Positions 15,801 through 24,136 of a stretch of 59,853 nt of DNA are shown piece after piece. The notes beneath the pieces were generated by a model, which worked only from the letters and a program-made list of their open reading frames with translations, did not search any database and was not told the DNA's origin. How positions within the stretch are numbered: the stretch's first letter is position 1; each line of letters begins with the position of its first letter. The translations under genes were made by a program, and so were the position numbers. The DNA lies in assembly GCA_036268875.1 (NCBI GenBank), contig DATATI010000052.1, forward strand, positions 1 through 59,853, read 5' to 3'. Source of the stretch: Polyangia bacterium (GTDB lineage: Bacteria > Myxococcota_A > Polyangia > Fen-1088).

Positions 15801-16826
15801 ATGATCAGCGTGAGGAATTTCAGCGCCGTCGCTCTCCTGGTTGCTCTGACCGCCGCCTGTGGCAATTCCTCCCCATTGCCGCAAGGGGGGAACGACGCCG
15901 CCGGCGGTGGCGCAGGTGGCGCGGCTGGAACGGGAGGAACCGCAGGCGGGACCGGCGGCGCCCCTACGGACGGTGGCTCGGACGCAGGGACGGGGTCTCC
16001 TTGTCCCAATCAACCGCCCGACAATGGCGCGGCCTGCCCGAAGGAGGGACTGGCGTGCGGCTGGGGCGACGACGTCCGGGGCGACAGCTGCCGGACGTTG
16101 GCCACCTGTTCGTCGCAGCACTGGAACGTGACCACCCCGAATGCGACTTCTTGTCCGCCGCTGCACGACCTCGGCGCGTGCCCGGCCGACACCAGCGTGA
16201 CCTGCACGATGGACACGACCTGCGCGAAGCCAGACGGCAGCCTGTGTCGCTGCACGAGCTGTCGACCGACGGCTCCGATCTGTCAAAACCAGGGCGCCCC
16301 CAGTTGGTATTGCCCCGCCCCCGTGACGACCGCCGGCTGCCCGACGGCCGAGCCAAACTTCGGAACCGCCTGCAACGTCGAAGGCAAAGAATGCGGCTAT
16401 TTTGCGCTCGACTGCGGACACCCGGACCGGGTGTGTTCGCACGGTGTCTGGACGCCCGGTCAAACTTTGGGATGCCCGATATCATCGCGTCGCGCGAAGA
16501 AGGACATTCGCTATCTTTCAGACGACGACGTCCGGTCGATCGCGTCCGAGACCTTGCGCCTGCGCCTGGCGACGTACGAATACAAAGCGGCGCCGTACGC
16601 CGGTCGTCGTCACCTGGGTTTCATCATCGAGGACAGCCCCGGTGTTCCGGCGGTCGATCGGGATGGCAGCCTGGTCGATCTCTATGGCTATACCAGCATG
16701 CTGCTCGCCACGACGCAGGCACAGCAGCGGCAGATTCAATCCCTCCAGCAACAGGTCAAGGATCTGCGGCGAGCGATCGATCGTCAGCGGCCCGACCGCT
16801 CTGGCAACGTCGCGTCGCCGCGATAG
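15801..16826 (+). CDS. Lipoprotein with Cys-rich domain and C-terminal Peptidase_S74-type chaperone domain
   Basis: A 341-residue protein. ATG at 15801 gives a textbook lipoprotein signal (ALLVALTAAC, lipidated C20). Another ATG at 15747 overlaps the czcA stop (ATGA) and would add 18 residues before it, so coupling to the pump is possible. Residues 26-60 are a Gly/Ala spacer. Residues 63-225 are Cys-rich with paired Cys (CPNQPPDNGAACP, CRCTSC). From about 228 the sequence SSRRAKKDIRYL, then HLGFIIED, VDLYGY, and a coiled-coil QRQIQSLQQQVKDLRRAI match the S74 intramolecular chaperone domain of phage tail spikes, including the Ser-x-x-x-Lys pattern at the self-cleavage site. The function of the bacterial version is unknown. 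Confidence 0.7.
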   Translation: MISVRNFSAVALLVALTAACGNSSPLPQGGNDAAGGGAGGAAGTGGTAGGTGGAPTDGGSDAGTGSPCPNQPPDNGAACPKEGLACGWGDDVRGDSCRTLATCSSQHWNVTTPNATSCPPLHDLGACPADTSVTCTMDTTCAKPDGSLCRCTSCRPTAPICQNQGAPSWYCPAPVTTAGCPTAEPNFGTACNVEGKECGYFALDCGHPDRVCSHGVWTPGQTLGCPISSRRAKKDIRYLSDDDVRSIASETLRLRLATYEYKAAPYAGRRHLGFIIEDSPGVPAVDRDGSLVDLYGYTSMLLATTQAQQRQIQSLQQQVKDLRRAIDRQRPDRSGNVASPR

Positions 16827-16837
16827 CTCACCACCGG

Positions 16838-17536
16838 TCACACGGGCGTGAATTTGGCGAGGTCGTGAATACCCAGGATCTTTTCCAGCTCGCCGACGTC
16901 CTTCAAGGATCCCTCGAACCCACCGCTGCCCAGCAGCTTGTGCTCCTGATCCTCGAAACGATCGCCCAGCTTGTCGAACTCTGTTTCGCTGAACTGTTCC
17001 CGATAGACGGGGAAGAGCTCGGTGTCCTCCCAGGCGGCGTGGGGAGCGTACATCCGCGCGAAGCTTTGCAGATCGGCCACCAGGGCCAGACGCTGTTCGG
17101 AGGTGGGGGCTTTTCCCGCCTTCGTCGCGCCGATGATCGACTCAGTGAGCTTCCGGCCGCCCAAATGCTGCACCCGCAACACCTTGGTCAGGTCCGTCAG
17201 CTTGCCGGCCTTTTCCAGCTTGGGAAAAACGAATTCTTCCTCCAGCTTCTCGTGGTAACCCTCGACGAAACGATGGACGATGTTCGCCGCGGCACCGACG
17301 ACGCTGATGACCGTCCCATCGTTGGTCCCCAGTCGGCGCGCCGCCTCGTCATAGATCAGCAAGACGCGCCGAAGGATCCCATGCTCTCGCATCAGGTCCT
17401 CGGTCGGGGGGACATCGTCGGCTTTACCCTTCGTCGCTGCCTTCGGCGCCGCCCCAGCGCCGGATGAAAGCAAAAGCAAACCGGCGCCCGCGGCGCCCGC
17501 CAGCAACTCTCTTCGGTCGCGCCTGATCGGCTTCAT
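16838..17536 (-). CDS. Exported hemerythrin-domain protein
   Basis: A 232-residue protein. ATG at 17536 opens a twin-arginine-like export signal (MKPIRRDRRELL, then a hydrophobic stretch to GAGAA). The mature part has the His/Glu ligand pattern of a diiron hemerythrin: REHGILRR, GYHEKLEEE, QHLGGRK, YAPHAAWEDTELFP and EDQEHKLLG. Hemerythrins bind oxygen or respond to NO or iron; the exact role here is unknown. Export by Tat would fit a cofactor loaded in the cytoplasm. It converges with the S74 lipoprotein, 11 bases apart. No operon partner is evident. Confidence 0.85.
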   Translation of the reverse strand: MKPIRRDRRELLAGAAGAGLLLLSSGAGAAPKAATKGKADDVPPTEDLMREHGILRRVLLIYDEAARRLGTNDGTVISVVGAAANIVHRFVEGYHEKLEEEFVFPKLEKAGKLTDLTKVLRVQHLGGRKLTESIIGATKAGKAPTSEQRLALVADLQSFARMYAPHAAWEDTELFPVYREQFSETEFDKLGDRFEDQEHKLLGSGGFEGSLKDVGELEKILGIHDLAKFTPV

Positions 17537-17575
17537 GGCGAAGATACTAATCACGGCAGGCTGCGGGTGGGACCC

Positions 17576-18277
17576 TCAAAAGCTGACGCGGATCCCGATC
17601 ACGGGCCCTTGAAGCACACAGGTCGACAGATCAGCGCAGAAACTGGCCGGCAAAAGGCGTAGGAATTCGTACCCCAGTTCCAGCCCCACGCCGGGTCCCA
17701 GCGCGATGATCACGCCGGCGCCCGCTCCGGCGCCCCACCCGTCGCCGTGATCGGCCAGGAACACCCGGCCGGCTCGTCCGGTGAGGACCAACGCCACGTT
17801 GGACATGCGCACCGGCACCACGCGCACAGACGCCAGCGCCAGCCCGTACGACGGGGTGGTGTCGCCGCCGCGAACGTAGCTGCCTTCGAAGCCCGGCGCG
17901 ACGCCGTCGGCGAGAAAATACCGAAAGCCTCCCGCGGCCAGAAAACCAGACGCGGACGAGTAACCAAGACCGAGCGAGATCTCCGACGTTCCTTGATCGC
18001 CATAGACGGGAACCACGAGACGCGGAGGCGGCGGTGGTGGTGGCGGATACGTCGCCGCGGTGGGACTTTCAATGGCGGGCGGTGGCATGAGCGGCGGCGC
18101 AGAAGGCGGCGCGGACGGCGGCAGCGCCGGCGTCCCTGGCTGGGGGGGCGGCATCAATGGCTGTGCAACAACGCCCGGCGCCCCCGCCGTCATCAACAGA
18201 AAGCCCGCGACCGCGACTACCGACTGGCTCGTCTCGCCACGCACGGGCGCAAGGCTAGCACCAAGAGCGGCGGTCAC
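17576..18277 (-). CDS. Outer-membrane beta-barrel-like protein with Pro-rich linker
   Basis: A 233-residue protein with a GTG start at 18277. An N-terminal hydrophobic segment (VVAVAGFLLMTAGAPGVVA) reads as a signal peptide. A Pro-rich linker follows (about residues 40-88). The remainder alternates short amphipathic strands with Gly-rich turns (GTSEISLGLGYSSASGFLAAG, YSYVRGGDT-like segments) and ends in a terminal Phe (GIRVSF), the usual outer-membrane insertion signal. It has two Cys near the end (CADLSTC). Family not identified. It lies 6 bases beyond the stop of the GAPDH gene on the same strand and may be co-transcribed with it. Confidence 0.6.
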   Translation of the reverse strand: MTAALGASLAPVRGETSQSVVAVAGFLLMTAGAPGVVAQPLMPPPQPGTPALPPSAPPSAPPLMPPPAIESPTAATYPPPPPPPPRLVVPVYGDQGTSEISLGLGYSSASGFLAAGGFRYFLADGVAPGFEGSYVRGGDTTPSYGLALASVRVVPVRMSNVALVLTGRAGRVFLADHGDGWGAGAGAGVIIALGPGVGLELGYEFLRLLPASFCADLSTCVLQGPVIGIRVSF

Positions 18278-18283
18278 CGCCGA

Positions 18284-19279
18284 TCATCGGGTCGTGATGC
18301 TGACCGCCAGGTCGAGGAGCTTGCTGGAATAGCCCCACTCGTTGTCGTACCAGGCGATCAGCTTCACGAAGGTCGGGTCAAGCTGGATGCCCGCCTTGGC
18401 GTCGAACACCGACGTGCACGATTCGCCCCGCAGGTCGGTCGACACCACCTCCTCGTCGGTGTACCCCAGCACGCCCTTCAGCGATCCTTCGGAGGCCCGT
18501 TTCATCGCCGCACAGATGTCGGGGTAGCTGGCCGGGCGGACAAGCTCGCACGTCAGATCGACGACCGACACGTCCGAAGTGGGGACCCGGAACGACATTC
18601 CGGTCAGCTTCCCCTTCAGCGTCGGGAGCACCCGCGTGACGGCCTCGGCCGCGCCCGTCGACGCTGGAATGATGTTCTCCAGGATTCCGCGGCCGAAGCG
18701 CCAGTCCTTGCCGGACACCCCGTCGACGACCTTCTGGGTCGCCGTGGTCGCGTGGACCGTCGTCATCAGGCCGCGCTTGATACCGAACGCGTCGTCCAGC
18801 ACCTTGGCGATCGGAGCCAGACAGTTGGTGGTGCACGACGCCGCCGAGATGATCGCCTGGCCTGCGTATTGATCGGTGTTGACGCCGTAGACGAAGATCG
18901 GCGTGTCGTCCTTGGAGGGCGCCGACATGATCACCCGCTTGGCGCCGGCCCGCAGATGACCCTCGGTCTTCTCCTTGGTCAAGAAGATCCCGGTCGATTC
19001 GATCACCACATCGACCCCCACCTCGTTCCAGGCCGACGCGGCCGGATCTTTGATCGCGGTGGCGCGGATGGGCCGACCGTCCACCACCAGGAAGCCATCC
19101 TTGACCGCCACGTCGCGCCGGAACCGGCCGTGAACGGAATCGTGCTTCAGCAGATAAGCCAGGTGCGGAAGCTCGAGGAGATCGTTCACCGCCACGATCT
19201 CCAGGTCGGGGCGCTCCATCGCTGCCCGGAACGCCACCCGGCCGATGCGTCCAAATCCGTTGATGCCGATCCTGATCAT
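18284..19279 (-). CDS. gap: Glyceraldehyde-3-phosphate dehydrogenase
   Basis: A 331-residue enzyme that oxidises glyceraldehyde 3-phosphate to 1,3-bisphosphoglycerate with NAD in glycolysis. ATG at 19279 gives the canonical [13 protein letters not shown] Rossmann start; an upstream start would add 21 residues without homology. Catalytic C149 (SAASCTTNC) and H176 (TTVHATTA) fall at the textbook positions, and the terminal WYDNEWGYS block is intact. Residues N32-D33 suit NAD preference. Length is standard. It diverges from a GlxA-type regulator, with about 100 bases between the starts. Confidence 0.96.
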   Translation of the reverse strand: MIRIGINGFGRIGRVAFRAAMERPDLEIVAVNDLLELPHLAYLLKHDSVHGRFRRDVAVKDGFLVVDGRPIRATAIKDPAASAWNEVGVDVVIESTGIFLTKEKTEGHLRAGAKRVIMSAPSKDDTPIFVYGVNTDQYAGQAIISAASCTTNCLAPIAKVLDDAFGIKRGLMTTVHATTATQKVVDGVSGKDWRFGRGILENIIPASTGAAEAVTRVLPTLKGKLTGMSFRVPTSDVSVVDLTCELVRPASYPDICAAMKRASEGSLKGVLGYTDEEVVSTDLRGESCTSVFDAKAGIQLDPTFVKLIAWYDNEWGYSSKLLDLAVSITTR

Positions 19280-19382
19280 CACCGCGCCTTTCTTTCGGTT
19301 TTTCCCCAGGCTAGCCTGAAAGCGACGTGGCCTGAAAGACAAAAAGATTGCGTTTCCAGCCAGCCCCGGACAACCTCAACAG

Positions 19383-20360
19383 GTGCGCCGCCGCGCCAAA
19401 CGGGTCTGGTTTCTCGTCGCCCCCGGCACCGGCATTCTGAACATCGCCGGTCCGTGGGAGGTGCTCGGCCACGCGAACGACGTGCTTGGTCGCGCCGCCT
19501 ATGCGCTAGCGTTGATCGGGCCGCGCGCGCCGGCGGTACAGATGCGGCACGGGCTGATGGTGGGTGGCGTTCGTCCGTTGCCTCGAGCCGGCGCCCGGCT
19601 TCCGGACATCGCGATTGTGGCGGGCGGATCGCCGCGCCGTCCCCTGCCCGACGGGGAAGCGCGCCTGGTCTCGTGGCTGCGTCGCCGTCATCAGCAGCTC
19701 GCGACCGTGGTTTCGATCTGCACCGGCGCTTTCGTCCTGGGAGAAGCGGGCCTGCTCGACGGACGCCGCGCCACCACCCATTGGCTTCATCTCGGCGATC
19801 TGCAGTCGCGGTTTCCCGCTGCCCGGGTCGTCGACGACGGCATCTACGTGCACGACGACGGGGTGTGGACGTCGGCGGGACTGACGGCGGGAATAGACCT
19901 CGCCCTGGCGCTGGTCGAAGAAGACCACGGGCACGGCGTGGCGATGGCGGTGGCCAAAAGAATGGTCCTGTTTCTGCGGCGGTCCGGAAATCAAGCGCAG
20001 TTCAGCGCCGCCCTGAAGCGGCAAGAAAAAGAGCCGGCCAAGCTGCGCGACGTCGCAACCTTCGTCCTCGAGCACGTCGACCAGGCGCTGCCCGTGGAGC
20101 GCCTGGCGGCGGGGATCGGGATGAGCCCCCGCACGCTGAGCCGCTGGTGCCGCGCGCACTTCGACGAATCACCCGCCGAGCTGGTGCGCCGCCTGCGGAT
20201 TGACGAGGCCCGGCGCCTGCTGGAAGAGACGCCCCTTCCTTTGAAGGACATCACGGCACGCACCGGCTTCGGAGACGCCAGCACCCTGTGGCGCGCGTTC
20301 ACCCGTCGCCTGGGCGTCACGCCGGCCGCGTACAGACAGCGCTTCGCAGCCGCTATTTGA
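19383..20360 (+). CDS. GlxA-type transcriptional regulator (DJ-1/PfpI plus AraC HTH)
   Basis: A 325-residue protein with a GTG start at 19383. Residues 5-190 form a DJ-1/PfpI-like domain with the nucleophile-elbow segment VSICTGAFVLGEAGLLDG. Residues 215-320 form an AraC-type double helix-turn-helix (VERLAAGIGMSPRTLSRWCR and LPLKDITARTGFGDASTLWRAF, here given as separate blocks). Members usually sense small nitrogen compounds or act as activators of nearby genes, but the ligand is unknown. It diverges from gap and its last 8 bases overlap the convergent outer-membrane gene. Confidence 0.88.
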   Translation: MRRRAKRVWFLVAPGTGILNIAGPWEVLGHANDVLGRAAYALALIGPRAPAVQMRHGLMVGGVRPLPRAGARLPDIAIVAGGSPRRPLPDGEARLVSWLRRRHQQLATVVSICTGAFVLGEAGLLDGRRATTHWLHLGDLQSRFPAARVVDDGIYVHDDGVWTSAGLTAGIDLALALVEEDHGHGVAMAVAKRMVLFLRRSGNQAQFSAALKRQEKEPAKLRDVATFVLEHVDQALPVERLAAGIGMSPRTLSRWCRAHFDESPAELVRRLRIDEARRLLEETPLPLKDITARTGFGDASTLWRAFTRRLGVTPAAYRQRFAAAI

Positions 20361-21138
20361 ATCCCAGGATCACCTTCACCACGAAGGGATTCGAACCGGC
20401 GGTCAGGCCCTCGCCGATGCCGCCATTGACCTCCCAGTGCTTCCACTTGAGAACGTTGAACACCTCGAACAGGTAGTGCTCCTGCTCGTGCCCCGGCAGC
20501 CAGCTTCCGAGGGGACCAAGGTTGGCGTAGTACTCGAGCCCGATCGAGGCCACCCCGCTGAACACATAAAGTGCCGTTGCGCCGGGCTCGAACGACGGCG
20601 CTTGATCGGCGTCGGGACCGGCCAGGGCAAAGTCGACGATCGGATTCACGGCGAAGTACAGCCGTCCACCGCCGGCCGGGCTGGTCACGATGGGCCGCAC
20701 TTCCATGCCCCACCGCCCGCGATCGTAAGCCTCCGGCAGACGCGAGACTTCCAGGTTCACCCCAAAACGAAACCGGCTGCCGGCTGAAGGCGGAAGGACG
20801 AACTTGGAACGCAGCTTGATTCCCGCATAGTCGAACCTGCCATCGGCCCGCAAGGCAGTCTGCAAATAGCCGCCCAGCTCCCAAGAGTTGGTGATTCCCA
20901 GCGACGGCTCGAACGTGAAGTGGGTCTGATGATCAGCCGGTATCTCGGGCGGCACAGCGTCGCGGCGACCCGAAACGACCGAGTTGACGTGCAGCTCGAT
21001 CCCGGCCGTGCGGGGATCGTTGACCGCGCCGTCGTACACCTGGATCTCGAACGGATCGACGGCGTGCGCTCGAGATCCGATCAGGGACAGCGCCACCACC
21101 TCCAGCGCCGCGAGCCCAAAACGACCGGCGGGCCTCAC
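20353..21138 (-). CDS. Predicted outer-membrane protein, second gene of the porin pair
   Basis: A 261-residue protein. GTG at 21138 is chosen because it follows the porin stop by two bases and opens a signal peptide (LAALEVVALSLIGSRAHA). The mature part shows repeated amphipathic strands with aromatic girdle residues (HFTFEPSLGIT, SWELGGYLQTALRA, RLYFAVNPIVDFAL, YVFSGVASIGLEYYANL) and ends in VVKVILGFK, suitable for a barrel end. No Cys. Its family is not named here; similar proteins in related genomes are annotated only as hypothetical or transporter. Translational coupling with the OprB-like gene suggests a joint role in the outer membrane. Confidence 0.65.
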   Translation of the reverse strand: MRPAGRFGLAALEVVALSLIGSRAHAVDPFEIQVYDGAVNDPRTAGIELHVNSVVSGRRDAVPPEIPADHQTHFTFEPSLGITNSWELGGYLQTALRADGRFDYAGIKLRSKFVLPPSAGSRFRFGVNLEVSRLPEAYDRGRWGMEVRPIVTSPAGGGRLYFAVNPIVDFALAGPDADQAPSFEPGATALYVFSGVASIGLEYYANLGPLGSWLPGHEQEHYLFEVFNVLKWKHWEVNGGIGEGLTAGSNPFVVKVILGFK

Positions 21139-21140
21139 GA

Positions 21141-22568
21141 TTAGAAAGCCGCTTTCACCCGGGCAGAAAAGACTTGAACCGGCCCCCGTGCGCTGTTGTA
21201 CGCGGGGTTGGCGATCGGCTGGTAGATCACCGAGGCCCAAAGATAGTTGGCCGCCGCGACCGTGTAATAGAACTCGCCCAGCACTTCGGGAGCATATCTC
21301 AGCGCTCCGTCGCCGATGATGAAGCCGTAGCCGCCGCCGGCCAGGTATTGCCGGTGCGGACCGGACAGCCCGTTGATCACCACCGCCACGCCCGCTTCAT
21401 CGCGGTTGCGGCGCCACAGCTCGCCGTCCTGGACCACGCCGACGGCCAGCGAACGATCGATCTCCGTGAAGGCCCAGGTCTCGGTGGCGCCGTCGTTCGC
21501 GCTCAACCGGAGAAACGATCCTAGCCCCCGCCGCGTGAGCTGCTGTTCTACCGAGATGGCAAATCCATATTTGTTGCGGTAGGCGCGGGTATTGGCGACG
21601 TCATTGCCATAGGCCGCTGGATCATTCAGCACCTGCTGATAAAGCCCCATATGCGCCTGATTGAGAAAGACCAGCCCGCTGGTGGCGCCCCACAACTCGT
21701 GGAACGTATAGCGCGCCTCGTACTCGGCCATCAGCGCGTGGGCCTGGGTCAGGTGCCAGTCCATCTGCAGACCGTTGGCGACCTTGGGCTCGACCGCGAT
21801 GCCCGCCCGCGCAGACCACCACCCGATCGCCAGGTCAGCCAGCACGCCATAGGTGTAGCCGCGCGTGTCGGCGGGATAATCCCATGCGCCCGAGGCGAAC
21901 ATCGCCCAGTTGAAAAAGCGTTCGGTGGGATCGTGCGCGTAACGGTTTCCGTCGAACACGTCGGCCACCGACAACCGGCCCACGGAGATCGCCAGGATGT
22001 TGCGATCCCGGGTGCCGGCAAGCTCGTTGGGACCCGCTTCGTTCGTCACCCGGCCGCCGCCCAAGTCGAAACTCTGGCTTACCGCCAGACGAGCCAGATA
22101 GACCGCCGGGGCCGGATCGCCGACGCGGTAGACGATGCCGCTCGGAAAAGCGGCCACCCCCAGAGTCTTGCTGAGGCCCTTGCCGCCGCTCATCTCGGGA
22201 TTGAACAAAAGCTCGGCGCCGCGCCACAGACGAAAGTCGGCATAGATCGTCGAGACGAACGCCGTCGCTGATTCCGCCTGCGGGCTAAGGCTGTTCTGGC
22301 CCGAATAAGCGGCTGAAAAAGACGGGTGATACTGCGTCGCCGCGGTGGATTGAAAGTGAAAGCTGTAAAGCTCCTGCTCCCCACGCGACGGATCGACCGG
22401 CGGCGACGGTTTATCCTCCGAGGGCTCGTCGCGCGGACTGTGGCCTTGCGCGGTGGTCGAAGACGTCAGGCCGATCGCGACCGCGCACGCCATGAACCAG
22501 CGCCCCTGTGCAGGGACGCCAGGAACTGTCTGGGGACGAGGGCGGGCCTTTCGCCGGCGGGGAACCAT
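21141..22568 (-). CDS. OprB-like carbohydrate-selective porin
   Basis: A 475-residue protein with ATG at 22568 and a hydrophobic signal (ACAVAIGLTSSTTAQG). The OprB pattern is strong: FQSTAATQYHPSFSAAYSGQ, LWRGAELLFNPE, GLSKTLGVAAFPSGI, RVGDPAPAVYLARL, AGTRDRNILAISVG, then FDGNRYAHDPTERFFNWA and the closing VKAAF. OprB proteins are outer-membrane porins for sugars in Pseudomonas, and the family is now often used for broader substrates. It is followed at two bases by a second outer-membrane gene, and preceded by a 57-codon gene. The substrate cannot be told. Confidence 0.82.
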   Translation of the reverse strand: MVPRRRKARPRPQTVPGVPAQGRWFMACAVAIGLTSSTTAQGHSPRDEPSEDKPSPPVDPSRGEQELYSFHFQSTAATQYHPSFSAAYSGQNSLSPQAESATAFVSTIYADFRLWRGAELLFNPEMSGGKGLSKTLGVAAFPSGIVYRVGDPAPAVYLARLAVSQSFDLGGGRVTNEAGPNELAGTRDRNILAISVGRLSVADVFDGNRYAHDPTERFFNWAMFASGAWDYPADTRGYTYGVLADLAIGWWSARAGIAVEPKVANGLQMDWHLTQAHALMAEYEARYTFHELWGATSGLVFLNQAHMGLYQQVLNDPAAYGNDVANTRAYRNKYGFAISVEQQLTRRGLGSFLRLSANDGATETWAFTEIDRSLAVGVVQDGELWRRNRDEAGVAVVINGLSGPHRQYLAGGGYGFIIGDGALRYAPEVLGEFYYTVAAANYLWASVIYQPIANPAYNSARGPVQVFSARVKAAF

Positions 22569-22611
22569 GGGCCGGATTTATAGGCCCACCTCCCGCGATT
22601 CGCCAAACCGA

Positions 22612-22785
22612 CTACGAGGTGACGGCGACCGGCACGGTGGGCTCGGCCGGAAGGTCGATCAGCGGCGCGTCGGTTTCGATCTTCGGTTCGGTCTCGGCGA
22701 CCACCACGGCGGCGACCCTGCGCGGCCCGTAGTAGTTGAGGTCCCGAATTCCTTGCGCTGTCAGTCGTGATTTCGTCGAGGTCAT
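22612..22785 (-). CDS. Small hypothetical protein (57 aa) upstream of the porin
   Basis: ATG at 22785 stands behind AAAAGGACG at good spacing, and the frame runs 57 codons to TAG at 22612. The product begins MTSTKSRLTAQGIRDLNYYG and continues as an Ala/Val/Glu/Pro-rich acidic tail. There is no signal, membrane helix or Cys. A basic-then-acidic layout with the RLTAQGIRDLNYYGP block looks purposeful, and the site before a porin gene suggests an operon leader peptide or a small cytoplasmic protein. I do not recognise it. Confidence 0.5.
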   Translation of the reverse strand: MTSTKSRLTAQGIRDLNYYGPRRVAAVVVAETEPKIETDAPLIDLPAEPTVPVAVTS

Positions 22786-23016
22786 GGTCGTCCTTTTTGC
22801 GTCGGCGGGTATTGAAAAGCGCGCACCGCCAATGCCGTCGAAGCGGTGAGCATCGCTTCTTCATCATCACCGCACCCTGCAGCGAGAGAAACGACCACGC
22901 GGCCCGAAGCCGCGCCGGGATCACCTATACGCTCTGGCTCGCCTAACCGCCAGCGAATTCACCTTTTGCGCGCCCCTGGCCGGCGGCATCCCACCCTCGA
23001 TCGCGGCCAGCCGACC

Positions 23017-23595
23017 TCAGATTTTTTCCAGCGCGGCCACCATTTCGGCTGCCGAAACCACGGTCGCCTGCCGGACCAGAATTTTCTCCGTCAGCACGCG
23101 GTGCACCTCGTCGTCGGCGTCCACGCAGCAGTCCTGGACCACGACCAGCTTGTAGTCGGCGTCCGCGCCGTAACGAACGGTCGACAAGATGACGCCGCTG
23201 GTGGCGATGCCAAGCAGGATCAACGAGTCGATTCCTTTGGCCCGCAGGATCATCTCCAGATCGGTGCCGGCGAACGCCCCCACCCGGTGCTTGACGACGA
23301 CAATTTCGCCCTCCGCCGGACGCAGCGCCGGCGCAATGTCCGCGCCGGGCGTGGCGACGAAGCGGCCACTTTGCGATATGGCGGCGTACGAAGGGTTCCG
23401 GGCGCTGAGCTCCGGGTAGCCGGAACGAAAACCCACCACGACGTAAATGACCGGGAGCTTCGCCTGGCGCGCGGCCGCCACGACGCCAACCGCGCGTTCG
23501 ATCGCCGGGGCGGCCTTGTCGGCGAAGCGCCCGACGATATCGGACTGAAGGTCCATGACCAGCAAGGCGGTGCGATTTGCTTCGACGGTGATCAT
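23017..23595 (-). CDS. Isochorismatase-fold hydrolase without the catalytic Cys
   Basis: A 192-residue protein of the isochorismatase-like cysteine hydrolase superfamily. The fold markers are present: LLVMDLQ with D15, VVKHRVGAF with K102, the LILLGIATSG turn and DCCVDADDEVH. In active cysteine hydrolases the turn carries the nucleophile (G-x-x-T-x-x-C). Here the residue is G134 in IATSGVIL, as in the isochorismatase subgroup that works without Cys or is catalytically different. The substrate is unknown. Single gene, ATG at 23595, with GAGGAGA just upstream on this strand. Confidence 0.82.
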   Translation of the reverse strand: MITVEANRTALLVMDLQSDIVGRFADKAAPAIERAVGVVAAARQAKLPVIYVVVGFRSGYPELSARNPSYAAISQSGRFVATPGADIAPALRPAEGEIVVVKHRVGAFAGTDLEMILRAKGIDSLILLGIATSGVILSTVRYGADADYKLVVVQDCCVDADDEVHRVLTEKILVRQATVVSAAEMVAALEKI

Positions 23596-23680
23596 GGGTC
23601 TTCTCCTCTTATACGGCCGGGGCAGGCTGTGACGCCAGGGCCCTGCCCTTGCGGCGCGGCCGCTGTGGCATCATGGCGGC

Positions 23681-24136
23681 GTGAAAAAAGACGCCCGGCC
23701 GAAAAAGAAGCCCGTTACCGCGAAGAAAGCACCGCCAGCCGCCAAGACATCGACCAAGAAGTTTGGGCGGCGCGCCGACCTGGGCGCGCCCGTCGACGGT
23801 TTCTTCGCCAAGCAGCCGCCCCACCTGCGCCCGATCTTGGACTTGCTGCGAACCATGGTCGAGACCGCGGGGCCCGAAGCGACGTCGGCGATCAAATGGG
23901 GCATGCCGTTTTATTCGATCGAAAAAAATATGATGTGCGCCCTGGCCGGGTTCAAAGCGCACGTGAACCTGATCCTGCCCGGCCCGCCGGGCACCTACCG
24001 CGATCCCGACGGCCACCTGGAGGGCGACGGCAAGACTGGCCAGCATCTGAAGGTGCGTCCGCTTGATCAGCTGCCACGCGCGACGGTGCAAGGCTGGCTG
24101 GCCACGGCGGCGGCGCGCGCCCGGCAGCCCCAGTGA
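23681..24136 (+). CDS. DUF1801 (YdhG/YjbR-like) protein
   Basis: A 151-residue protein with GTG at 23681. The first 30 residues are Lys/Ala/Pro-rich and likely disordered. The rest matches DUF1801: VDGFFAKQPPHLRPILDLLR, TSAIKWGMPFYS, then KAHVNLILP. Proteins of this kind are small cytoplasmic helix-plus-sheet domains with no proven activity. Its TGA overlaps the GTG of the following sigma-factor gene (GTGA), so the two are translated together. ECF42-type sigma genes usually neighbour DGPF/YCII proteins; here a DUF1801 protein takes that place. Confidence 0.82.
   Translation: MKKDARPKKKPVTAKKAPPAAKTSTKKFGRRADLGAPVDGFFAKQPPHLRPILDLLRTMVETAGPEATSAIKWGMPFYSIEKNMMCALAGFKAHVNLILPGPPGTYRDPDGHLEGDGKTGQHLKVRPLDQLPRATVQGWLATAAARARQPQ

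Noticed and set aside
16480-16826. S74 domain as a sign of a prophage
   Set aside because: No phage structural, integrase or lysis genes are nearby; the gene has a lipoprotein signal and lies in a metal operon.
17747-20203. An 818-codon plus-strand frame across gap and its neighbours
   Set aside because: It covers GAPDH on the other strand, whose catalytic residues are certain.
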